NCBI GenBank assembly: GCA_009779895.1
Contig: WRBB01000019.1
Span: 1-56,183 of the forward strand
Length of the DNA stretch: 56,183 nucleotides
Direction: 5' to 3'
Source: Lachnospiraceae bacterium
GTDB taxonomy: Bacteria; Bacillota; Clostridia; Lachnospirales; Lachnospiraceae
How positions within the stretch are numbered: the first letter of the stretch is position 1; every line of letters starts with the position of its first letter. A program made the position numbers and the translations under genes. Below, one piece after another: positions 26,639 through 34,459 of the stretch. The notes under the pieces were generated by a model that ran no database searches, had not been told where the DNA came from, and worked only from the letters and a program-made list of their open reading frames with translations.

Positions 26639-27388
26639 ATGAGATTGAAAGACAAAATTGCGATTGTTACCGGAGCCGGAAGAGGCTTGGGAAAGGGAAT
26701 TGCAAAAAAATTGGCAGGGGATGGCGCAAAGGTAGTGATTGCGGATTTATCCTTAGAAGATGCGGAAAAAACTGCGAAAGAAATCATGGAAAAAGGTCAG
26801 GTTGCCAAGGCTTTTGCTGTAAATGTGAGTGAGTCAAACGAAGTTCAAACACTCTTTGCTGATGTTGTAGAAGCGTTTGGTACAGTGGATATTGTAGTGA
26901 ACAATGCCGGCATCAATCGGGATGGAATGCTTCATAAAATGACCTATGACAACTGGGATATGGTATTAAAGATTAATTTGAACGGAACTTTTTATTGTAC
27001 GCAAGAAGCTATGAAAATCATGCGTGAAAAAAACTATGGCAGGATTATCAATATTTCTTCCGGCAGTTGGTTGGGTAATTTGGGGCAAGCAAATTATGCC
27101 GCTTCGAAAGCCGGGGTAGTTGGTTTGACAAAAACGGCCGCCCGGGAGGGTGCTCGCAAGGGTATTACCTGCAATGTTATTTGTCCGGGTTTTATTGAAA
27201 CAGATATGACATTACAGCTAAAAGAAATAAAAGACGGTGCGCCCTGGAATAGCATGATGGATAGAATTCCGATGGGCTATGCCGGAAAGCCGGAAGATGT
27301 GGGCAATATGGTAGCATTTTTGGCCTCGGATGAAGCTTCTTATATAACTGCAGAAGTGATTAATGTTGGTGGTGGAATGATTGTTTGA
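26639..27388 (+). CDS. FabG-like 3-oxoacyl reductase (SDR)
   Basis: This 249-residue SDR resembles 3-oxoacyl-ACP/acetoacetyl-CoA reductases: IVTGAGRGLGKGIAKKL, NNAGINRDGMLHKM, Ser in INISSGSWLG and catalytic YAASKAGVVGLTK, ending VINVGGGMIV. AGGAGG lies 7 bases before the ATG at 26639, so the upstream in-frame ATG at 26609 is rejected. Next to a CoA transferase and thiolase it probably interconverts 3-hydroxyacyl-CoA and 3-oxoacyl-CoA, perhaps with the opposite stereochemistry to the Hbd-like enzyme of the minus-strand operon. Confidence 0.9.
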   Translation: MRLKDKIAIVTGAGRGLGKGIAKKLAGDGAKVVIADLSLEDAEKTAKEIMEKGQVAKAFAVNVSESNEVQTLFADVVEAFGTVDIVVNNAGINRDGMLHKMTYDNWDMVLKINLNGTFYCTQEAMKIMREKNYGRIINISSGSWLGNLGQANYAASKAGVVGLTKTAAREGARKGITCNVICPGFIETDMTLQLKEIKDGAPWNSMMDRIPMGYAGKPEDVGNMVAFLASDEASYITAEVINVGGGMIV

Positions 27389-27446
27389 TGAATTGAAATG
27401 AAGCAATGGGGCGCAGAGAAAAAATAAAACATTAGGAGAAAAGAGT

Positions 27447-28643
27447 ATGAAAAATGGATTAAAAGATGTAGTAATTGTCAGTGGGGCCAGACTTCCAATT
27501 GGGGCTTATGGTGGTAGTTTAAAAGATTTTTCTGCAATTGATATGGGTGCTTTGGTGGTGGAAGCGGCTGTAGAGAGAGCCGGAATTAAAAAAGAAGAGG
27601 TAGATGAGTTAATCGTTGGCCAAGTTGGGCAAATCGCTGAGAACGGTTTTATTGCAAGAGCAGTTAGTTTAAAAGCCGGATTGCCGAAAGAAACAACTTC
27701 TTATTCCGTAAACCGCCAATGTGCTTCCGGTTTACAATCAATCGTGGATGCAGTGATGGAAATTCAAACGGGTTTTGCGGATGTGGTTGTGGCTGCCGGT
27801 ACTGAAAATATTTCTCAATTGCCGTATTATGTGAAAGAAGCCCGTTGGGGTGCCCGGATGGGGCACAAATCTTTTGAAGACGGGGTGATTGATATCCTTA
27901 CTTGGCCTTTGGGGCCTTACCATAACGGTATTACAGCGGAGCATGTTGCAAAAGAATATAATGTGAGTAGAGAAGAACAAGATGCTTTTGCTTTGGAGAG
28001 CCAAAACAGAGCAGTGGCAGCTGTTGAATCCGGCATTTTTAAAGATGAAATTATTGCTTATGAAAAAGCTGACCGCAAAGGTAACGTAACGGTTTTTGAT
28101 ACGGATGAGGGGGCAAGAGGTGGTTTGACCATGGAAAAATTGGCCAGATTAAAGCCTTGCTTTTTGTTTGATGGAACCGGAACGGTAACACCGGCAAATT
28201 CTTCTACTTTAAATGATGGGGCTGCTGCGGTGGTTGTGATGTCCAAAGAGAAAGCGGAAGCTTTGGGTGTAAAACCACTTTTAACAATTGAGGGTTATGC
28301 AATTGCCGGCAACGAAGATCATTTGATGGGTTATGCGCCGAAATTAGCAATGGAGCAATTGGCAAAAAAAATGGAAATCAATTTAAAGGATGTTGACCTT
28401 GTAGAAATCAACGAGGCTTTTGCCAGTCAAGCTTTCGCGGTAATGCGTGACTTGGAATTGGATCATGGTAAGGTAAATATTTATGGTGGTGGTATTTCTC
28501 TGGGGCATCCCATTGGTGCGACCGGTTCGATTTTAGCTGTTAAGGTTTTGTATGAATTGCAACGTTCGAATAAAAAAGATGCGATGGTTTCTATGTGTAT
28601 TGGTGGTGGACAAGGCCTTGCAATGTATTTTAAAAAAGCATAA
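27447..28643 (+). CDS. Acetyl-CoA acyltransferase (thiolase)
   Basis: This 398-residue thiolase cleaves or forms 3-oxoacyl-CoA. The nucleophilic Cys lies in NRQCASGLQSIVDAV, the acid/base residues in VEINEAFASQAF, GGGISLGHPIGATGS (His) and SMCIGGGQGLA (second Cys). The length is typical of the degradative and biosynthetic acetyl-CoA acetyltransferases. It ends the operon; an AT-rich palindrome 56 bases downstream may terminate it. Confidence 0.94.
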   Translation: MKNGLKDVVIVSGARLPIGAYGGSLKDFSAIDMGALVVEAAVERAGIKKEEVDELIVGQVGQIAENGFIARAVSLKAGLPKETTSYSVNRQCASGLQSIVDAVMEIQTGFADVVVAAGTENISQLPYYVKEARWGARMGHKSFEDGVIDILTWPLGPYHNGITAEHVAKEYNVSREEQDAFALESQNRAVAAVESGIFKDEIIAYEKADRKGNVTVFDTDEGARGGLTMEKLARLKPCFLFDGTGTVTPANSSTLNDGAAAVVVMSKEKAEALGVKPLLTIEGYAIAGNEDHLMGYAPKLAMEQLAKKMEINLKDVDLVEINEAFASQAFAVMRDLELDHGKVNIYGGGISLGHPIGATGSILAVKVLYELQRSNKKDAMVSMCIGGGQGLAMYFKKA

Positions 28644-28698
28644 CAACGAATCTTTAAACGAAAGTTTCACAAAAAAATAAAAGGATTGACATTCCCCT

Positions 28699-28740
28699 AT
28701 AGGGTAAGGTTTATACTGGTTGTAATAAATCTTACCCTAT
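28699..28740. promoter_or_regulatory. Long inverted repeat before the microcompartment operon (operator or terminator)
   Basis: ATAGGGTAAGGTTTAT and ATAAATCTTACCCTAT are complementary at 15 of 16 positions around a 10-base loop. The left arm also overlaps a small perfect palindrome CCCTATAGGG at 28695-28704. A consensus TTGACA lies at 28686-28691, with a weak -10 inside the repeat. The element may be the operator for the DeoR regulator at 39991, or the terminator of the thiolase operon; only TTT follows the stem, which argues slightly for the operator. Confidence 0.6.
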
Positions 28741-28766
28741 TTTGTGGTTTTGTGTTGAAAATTATG

Positions 28767-28795
28767 TTGATTTTGTTTGATTTTACTTGTATAAT
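28767..28795 (+). promoter_or_regulatory. Promoter of the microcompartment operon
   Basis: TTGATT at 28767-28772 and a perfect TATAAT at 28790-28795 are separated by 17 bases. The start of transcription would fall near 28802, just before the AAGGAG ribosome site at 28814-28819 of the glycyl radical enzyme gene. The long inverted repeat lies 27 bases upstream. Confidence 0.78.
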
Positions 28796-28829
28796 AGTAT
28801 TCAAGTGGGTAGGAAGGAGCATAAAGGCA

Positions 28830-31361
28830 ATGGGATTGTATGCATATGATACCAGAGATATTCCTAAAACAAAACGAATTGACAAATTAGTAGACCATTT
28901 GTATGCTAAAATGCCGGAGATTGAATCTGCTCGGGCGATGTTGGTTACAGAATCCTATCAGCAGACGGAACAGGAGCCGTTGATTATTCGACGTGCCAAA
29001 GCGTTTGCACATATCTTAGAGCACATTCCGATTATCATTCGTGACTTAGAGTTGATTGTTGGTAGTACGACGATTGCACCGCGTGGCTGTCAAACTTACC
29101 CGGAGTTTTCTTTTGCGTGGCTAGAGGCGGAGTTTGATACGGTAGAAAGTCGCTTGGCAGATCCATTTTATATTTCAGAACAGACAAAAAAAGAGATAAA
29201 AGAAGCAAATGCATATTGGCATGGCAAAACAACCAGTGAGTTGGCGACTGCATACATGGAATCGGAAACACTACGAGCCATGGAACACAACATGTTTACA
29301 CCTGGCAATTATTTTTACAATGGAATTGGGCATGTGTCAGTTCAGTATGATGTGGTTTTGGCTGTTGGTTTTGGTGGGATTAAAGAAAGAGCCATTAAAG
29401 AACTGGAAACCATTCATTTAGGTGATGCCAATTATCAAAAAAAATCACGCTTTTTAGAAGCGATACAGATTAGTTGTGATGCGGCGATAAATTATGCAAA
29501 GCGTTATGCAAGTTTGGCTTTGGAAGAGGCGGAAAAGTGTGCAGACCAAGTGCGTAAGTTGGAGTTATTGGAAATTGCAAAGAACTGTGTGCATGTACCG
29601 GAAAAAGGTGCAACGAACTTTTATGAAGCATGTCAATCTTTTTGGTTTGTGCAGCAGTTGATTCAGATTGAGTCAAGTGGTCATTCCATTTCGCCGGGAC
29701 GTTTTGATCAATATATGTATCCTTATTATAAGGAAGATTTGGAAAAAGGTACATTAACAAAAGAATTTGCCCAAGAGTTGTTAGACTGTGTTTGGGTAAA
29801 GCTCAATGATTTGAATAAATGTCGTGACGCAGTATCAGCAGAAGGATTTGCAGGTTATAGTTTGTTTCAAAATCTGATTGTTGGTGGGCAAAATGAAGAA
29901 GGCTTAGACGTGACCAATGATTTGTCTTTTATGTGTATACAAGCATCCGGGCACGTATTTTTGCCCCAGCCATCGTTATCTGTTCGAGTATGGAGTGGCA
30001 CCCCCCATGTATTTTTGATTAAGGCTGCTGAACTTACCCGTACCGGAATTGGTTTGCCTGCTTATTATAATGATGAAGTAGTGATTCCCTCTTTGTTGAG
30101 CCGTGGTTTGACTTTAGAAGATGCACGTGATTATTGCATCATTGGTTGTGTGGAACCTCAAAAGGCCGGAAAAACAGATGGTTGGCATGATGCGGCATTC
30201 TTTAATATGTGCCGTCCTTTGGAATTGACATTTCAAAATGGGCAAGACAAAGGGGTACAGGTTGGACCAAAGACAGGAGAAGTATCTGCAATGACTACTT
30301 TTGAGCAGTTTTATGATGCTTATAAAGTGCAGACGGAATATGCCATTTCTTTGTTGGTAAATGCAAACAATGCCATTGATGTAGCCCACGCAGAACGTTG
30401 TCCTTTGCCATTTTTGTCCGCTATGATTGATGATTGTATGGTGCGGGGCAAGTCGGTACAAGAGGGGGGAGCGGTTTATAACTTTACCGGGCCCCAAGGG
30501 TTTGGTGTTGCCAATATGGCAGATTCCTTATACGTGATTCAGAAATTGGTATTTGATGAAAAGAAAATCACATTACAAGAGCTAAAAGAAATTTTGGATG
30601 TGAATTATGGAAAAGGCTTAAATGCCGATGGAGTGGCAGATATTGTGACCAAGGTAGCGATAGAGATGTCCACTGCGGGTAGGCAAGTGGGTGAGGCGGA
30701 GATTGCGCTGATTTTGCAAAATATTATAGATATGTCTCAATCGTCAGAAGTGCAGGCCAAGGGCAGCCGGATTTTGGAGTGGATTGCACAAGTGCCAAAG
30801 TTTGGCAATGACATAGAAGAGGTAGATGCCTTTGCGCGAGATGTGGCATATACCTATACAAGACCTTTGCTGAACTATAAAAATCCACGAGGTGGTATTT
30901 TTCAAGCGGGCTTGTATCCGGTTTCGGCAAATGTGCCGATGGGAGCACAGACAGGTGCTACCCCGGATGGACGTTTGGCATACACACCTCTTGCGGATGG
31001 TGTATCACCCTCTGCCGGTGCAGATACAAATGGTCCCACAGCGGCGGCCAATTCCGTTGCGAAGTTAGACCATTACATTGCCTCAAATGGAACTTTGTTT
31101 AATCAAAAGTTCCATCCAACTGCTTTGGAGGGTAAAACAGGATTGGACAATTTTGTCGGTTTGATTCGCTCTTTCTTTGATCAAAAGGGTAGCCACATGC
31201 AGTTTAATGTTGTAGATAAAACGACGTTATTAGATGCCCAGAAGAATCCGGAACAATATAAACATCTTGTGGTTCGTGTTGCCGGTTATAGTGCTTTGTT
31301 TGTTACATTATCAAAGTCTTTGCAGGATGATATTATAGGCAGGACAGAGCAGGGGGTATGA
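28830..31361 (+). CDS. Glycyl radical diol dehydratase (B12-independent 1,2-propanediol/glycerol dehydratase)
   Basis: This 843-residue glycyl radical enzyme dehydrates 1,2-propanediol to propionaldehyde inside the microcompartment. The thiyl-radical Cys and catalytic Glu are C440 and E442 in IIGCVEPQKAGKTDGWHDAAF, the form typical of diol dehydratases. The radical Gly is G819 in VVRVAGYSALF. The start at 28830 follows AAGGAG and matches the family N-terminus; a long upstream frame from a TTG at 28686 is leader DNA. No clear encapsulation helix is seen at either end. A choline lyase is less likely from the active-site neighbourhood and the aldolase and mutarotase genes nearby. Confidence 0.9.
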   Translation: MGLYAYDTRDIPKTKRIDKLVDHLYAKMPEIESARAMLVTESYQQTEQEPLIIRRAKAFAHILEHIPIIIRDLELIVGSTTIAPRGCQTYPEFSFAWLEAEFDTVESRLADPFYISEQTKKEIKEANAYWHGKTTSELATAYMESETLRAMEHNMFTPGNYFYNGIGHVSVQYDVVLAVGFGGIKERAIKELETIHLGDANYQKKSRFLEAIQISCDAAINYAKRYASLALEEAEKCADQVRKLELLEIAKNCVHVPEKGATNFYEACQSFWFVQQLIQIESSGHSISPGRFDQYMYPYYKEDLEKGTLTKEFAQELLDCVWVKLNDLNKCRDAVSAEGFAGYSLFQNLIVGGQNEEGLDVTNDLSFMCIQASGHVFLPQPSLSVRVWSGTPHVFLIKAAELTRTGIGLPAYYNDEVVIPSLLSRGLTLEDARDYCIIGCVEPQKAGKTDGWHDAAFFNMCRPLELTFQNGQDKGVQVGPKTGEVSAMTTFEQFYDAYKVQTEYAISLLVNANNAIDVAHAERCPLPFLSAMIDDCMVRGKSVQEGGAVYNFTGPQGFGVANMADSLYVIQKLVFDEKKITLQELKEILDVNYGKGLNADGVADIVTKVAIEMSTAGRQVGEAEIALILQNIIDMSQSSEVQAKGSRILEWIAQVPKFGNDIEEVDAFARDVAYTYTRPLLNYKNPRGGIFQAGLYPVSANVPMGAQTGATPDGRLAYTPLADGVSPSAGADTNGPTAAANSVAKLDHYIASNGTLFNQKFHPTALEGKTGLDNFVGLIRSFFDQKGSHMQFNVVDKTTLLDAQKNPEQYKHLVVRVAGYSALFVTLSKSLQDDIIGRTEQGV

Positions 31362-31365
31362 CAAA

Positions 31366-32157
31366 GTGGATGATCTTAATACAAAAGGGCGTATATTTGA
31401 TATCCAAAGGTATTCAATCCATGATGGTTACGGCATTCGGACAATTGTTTTTCTAAAAGGTTGTTATTTAAGATGCCGTTGGTGTAGCAATCCGGAATCA
31501 CAAGAGTGGGAGATTCAGTCTATGCTGATCCATGGAAAACCAAAGTTGATTGGTCAGGATGTGACAGTGGCTGAGGTGATGGAAACGGTGAAACGGGATC
31601 GCCCCTATTATCGGCGAACCGGTGGTGGTTTGACTCTTTCCGGTGGTGAGGCTTTGGCGCAGCCGGAATTTGCGTTGGCATTGTTGCGGGCAGCCCGGGA
31701 TAGTAATATCAATACAGCGCTGGAGAGTACGGCATACGCTGACTTTGCAACGATAGAGAAGTTGTTGCCTTACTTAGATCAATATCTTTTAGACATTAAG
31801 CATATGAGTGCGCAAAAGCATAAAGAATATATTGGTGAAAGCAATGAGCTGATTTTGGAAAATGCGAAGAAGATAGTGGATTCGGGATTAACAGAAGTTA
31901 GTATCCGTATTCCCGTGATACCGGGTTTTAATGATACACCTTTGGAAATAAATGAAATCGGAACATTTGCCAAAAATCTAGGCGGGGTTAAGCGCATTCA
32001 CTTATTGCCTTATCATCGTTTGGGACAGGATAAGTACGAGGGATTGAATCGACCTTATTTGATGGTAGGTACATTGCCGCCATCTCGGGAGAAGATGGAA
32101 GCGTTATTGGCAATAGCCATACAAAGTTCCGGTTTGGAATGTCAAATCGGCGGATAA
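31366..32157 (+). CDS. Glycyl radical enzyme activase (radical SAM), short form
   Basis: This 263-residue radical SAM enzyme installs the glycyl radical on the dehydratase. The [4Fe-4S]/SAM motif is GCYLRCRWCSNPE, with GGGLTLSGGEALAQPE (SAM-binding GGE) and DIKHMSAQKH downstream. The start is GTG at 31366, 4 bases after the dehydratase stop, with AGGGGG upstream. Most diol-dehydratase activases have an extra ferredoxin-like insert with eight Cys after the radical SAM motif. This protein has no such cysteines and is near pyruvate formate-lyase activase in size. Confidence 0.9.
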   Translation: MDDLNTKGRIFDIQRYSIHDGYGIRTIVFLKGCYLRCRWCSNPESQEWEIQSMLIHGKPKLIGQDVTVAEVMETVKRDRPYYRRTGGGLTLSGGEALAQPEFALALLRAARDSNINTALESTAYADFATIEKLLPYLDQYLLDIKHMSAQKHKEYIGESNELILENAKKIVDSGLTEVSIRIPVIPGFNDTPLEINEIGTFAKNLGGVKRIHLLPYHRLGQDKYEGLNRPYLMVGTLPPSREKMEALLAIAIQSSGLECQIGG

Positions 32158-32200
32158 AATAATGAAGAATAACAGAAAACAAAACCCTAAGGAGGAAAGT

Positions 32201-33010
32201 ATGCAAAACGAATACGCAATAAAAAAAGAGATGTGTGAAATCGGAAAACGGGTGTATGAACGAGGGATGGTTGCTGCAAATGACGGGAACTTTTCAGTCA
32301 AATTAAATGAAAATGAATTCTTATGTACGCCAACCGGTGTAAGCAAAGGTTTTATGACTCCGGAATATATTTGTAAAGTTGATGCAGAGGGAAATGTAAT
32401 CCAAGCAAATAGAGGTTTTAAACCATCTTCAGAAATTAAGATGCATATGCGCGTTTATAAAGAAAGACCGGACGTAAAATCTGTGGTACATGCACATCCA
32501 TTGTATGCAACTACGTTTGCGATTGCCGGTATTCCATTGACCCAACCGATTATGCCGGAGGCGGTGATTGCGTTAGGGTGTGTGCCAATTGCCAAATATG
32601 GTACACCGTCTACGATGGAAATTCCGGATGCAGTTTCGGAACATCTACAATATTTTGATGCAGTATTGTTGGAAAACCATGGTGCTTTGGCGTATTCGGT
32701 ATCTTTGTTGGATGCTTATCATAAAATGGAATCCTTAGAGTTTTATGCGCAATTATTGTATCAATCAAGAATGATTGGCGGACCACAAGAATTAACTCAA
32801 GAACAAGTTGAAAAATTGTATGACATCAGAAGACAATTTGGTTTACCGGGTAAACATCCGGCTAATGTGTGCCCAAATGCCAAAGAAAACAGACCAAGTT
32901 GCCATAGTGGCGGCGGCGGATGCTGTTCTTCAAAAGGCGGTGGTGGTGCTACCGAGGCTGACTTGATTGCTAGTGTTACAAGAAAAGTTATGGAGCAATT
33001 AAAGAAATAG
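32201..33010 (+). CDS. Class II aldolase (fuculose/rhamnulose-1-phosphate type) with C-terminal encapsulation tail
   Basis: This 269-residue zinc aldolase cleaves a 1-phospho-ketose to DHAP and a short aldehyde (lactaldehyde from fuculose- or rhamnulose-1-phosphate). Motifs include ANDGNFSVKL, TPTGVSKGF, the catalytic Glu in IMPEAVIALG and zinc ligands in VVHAHPLYATTFA and LLENHGAL. After about residue 215 there is a Cys/Gly linker (SCHSGGGGCCSSKGGGG) and a terminal amphipathic helix EADLIASVTRKVMEQLKK, which resembles microcompartment encapsulation peptides. AAGGAGG precedes the ATG at 32201. The enzyme could also accept methylthioribulose- or deoxyribulose-phosphate. Confidence 0.88.
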   Translation: MQNEYAIKKEMCEIGKRVYERGMVAANDGNFSVKLNENEFLCTPTGVSKGFMTPEYICKVDAEGNVIQANRGFKPSSEIKMHMRVYKERPDVKSVVHAHPLYATTFAIAGIPLTQPIMPEAVIALGCVPIAKYGTPSTMEIPDAVSEHLQYFDAVLLENHGALAYSVSLLDAYHKMESLEFYAQLLYQSRMIGGPQELTQEQVEKLYDIRRQFGLPGKHPANVCPNAKENRPSCHSGGGGCCSSKGGGGATEADLIASVTRKVMEQLKK

Positions 33011-33036
33011 ATCCAACCATGTAAGGAGGTAGTATT

Positions 33037-34425
33037 GTGTCTACGAATGAACAGTTGGTGCAAGACATTGTAAAAGAGGTGTTGGCAAAACTTCAGATGA
33101 CTTCTAAAATCGGTGTTGGGCGTGGTATTTTTTCGGATATGGAAACTGCCATTTTAGAAGCGAAAAAGGCTCAAAAGAAAGTTGCCGGCTTGTCTATGGA
33201 TCAAAGGGAAAAAATTATTTCTATTATACGCCGCAAGACCTTGGAAAATGCAGAGATTCTTGCCCGTATGGCGGTAGAAGAAACAGGTATGGGAAATGTT
33301 GGACATAAAATCTTAAAACATCAATTGGTTGCAGAAAAAACGCCGGGTACAGAAGACATTACAACAACAGCATGGTCCGGTGACAGAGGTTTGACATTGG
33401 TGGAGATGGGTCCTTTTGGTGTAATTGGCTCTATTACACCTTGTACAAATCCTAGTGAAACAGTCATTTGTAATACCATAGGTATGTTTGCCGGAGGTAA
33501 TACGGTGGTATTTTGCCCCCATCCGGCGGCAATCAAAACATCTTTTTATGCAATTAATTTGGTCAACGAGGCTTCTTTGGAGGGCGGCGGGCCGGACAAT
33601 ATCGCTTGTGCCGTGACAGTACCAACGATGGAAACCAGCAATCAAATGATGCAACATCCGGATATTCAATTGATTGCAGCGACCGGCGGACCGGGGGTTG
33701 TTACCGCAGTGTTAAAGTCAGGCAGGCGCGGCATTGGTGCCGGAGCCGGAAACCCACCGGTATTGGTGGATGAAACGGCAAATATTAAAAAAGCGGCAGA
33801 AGACATTATCAATGGTTGTACCTTTGACAACAATATTCCTTGTGTGACGGAAAAAGAAGTGTTGGCGGTAGAATCCATTGCCGAAGAGTTGTTGTATTAT
33901 ATGATTTCCGAGCAAGGTTGTTATAAACTGTCTGAAGAAGAGCAAAAAGCCTTGATTGGGGTAGTATTAAAGGATGGGCAATTGAACCGTGATTGCGTTG
34001 GACGGGACGCTAAGGTTTTGGCTGATATGGTAGGTATTCGTGTGCCGGACAATACCAGGTGTTTGATTTTTGAAGGGGATGAAAAACACCCTCTGATTGA
34101 AGAAGAGATGATGATGCCTGTGTTGGGAATCGTTCGTTGCAAGGATTTTGAGGATGCTTTGGAAAAGGCTGTTTATTTAGAACATGGATATCGCCACTCC
34201 GCACATATTCATTCAAAAGATGTTGACCGCATTACCAAATATGCAAAGGCACTAGATACAGCAATTCTTGTGAAAAATGGACCGTCTTATACAGGCTTGG
34301 GGTTTGGCAGTGAGGGTTTTTGTACTTTTACCATTGCCAGTCGTACGGGTGAGGGATTGACAAGTCCACGAACCTTTACCAAAGAAAGACGCTGTATTAT
34401 GCTGGATAGTTTGTGTATTCGGTAG
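33037..34425 (+). CDS. pduP: CoA-acylating propionaldehyde dehydrogenase (PduP/EutE type)
   Basis: This 462-residue enzyme oxidises propionaldehyde to propionyl-CoA with NAD. The N-terminus STNEQLVQDIVKEVLAKLQM is a typical encapsulation helix, followed by a short linker. The catalytic Cys is C269 in FDNNIPCVTEKEV, the motif that separates CoA-acylating enzymes from ordinary aldehyde dehydrogenases. Start is GTG at 33037 with AAGGAGG 7 bases upstream. It recycles CoA with PduL and NADH with the alcohol dehydrogenase inside the shell. Confidence 0.94.
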   Translation: MSTNEQLVQDIVKEVLAKLQMTSKIGVGRGIFSDMETAILEAKKAQKKVAGLSMDQREKIISIIRRKTLENAEILARMAVEETGMGNVGHKILKHQLVAEKTPGTEDITTTAWSGDRGLTLVEMGPFGVIGSITPCTNPSETVICNTIGMFAGGNTVVFCPHPAAIKTSFYAINLVNEASLEGGGPDNIACAVTVPTMETSNQMMQHPDIQLIAATGGPGVVTAVLKSGRRGIGAGAGNPPVLVDETANIKKAAEDIINGCTFDNNIPCVTEKEVLAVESIAEELLYYMISEQGCYKLSEEEQKALIGVVLKDGQLNRDCVGRDAKVLADMVGIRVPDNTRCLIFEGDEKHPLIEEEMMMPVLGIVRCKDFEDALEKAVYLEHGYRHSAHIHSKDVDRITKYAKALDTAILVKNGPSYTGLGFGSEGFCTFTIASRTGEGLTSPRTFTKERRCIMLDSLCIR

Positions 34426-34459
34426 TGGTGCGAATGAAACAAATAAAAGGAGAAAGCAT

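Noticed and set aside
28830-31361. Choline TMA-lyase (CutC) identity for the glycyl radical enzyme
   Set aside because: GCVEPQ followed by GKTDGWHDAAFFN fits diol dehydratases, and the aldolase, PduP, PduL and rhamnose mutarotase neighbours fit propanediol, not choline.
32797-33063. Minus-strand proline-rich open frame over the aldolase tail
   Set aside because: It is the reverse of the Gly/Cys-rich linker codons and has no start signal.
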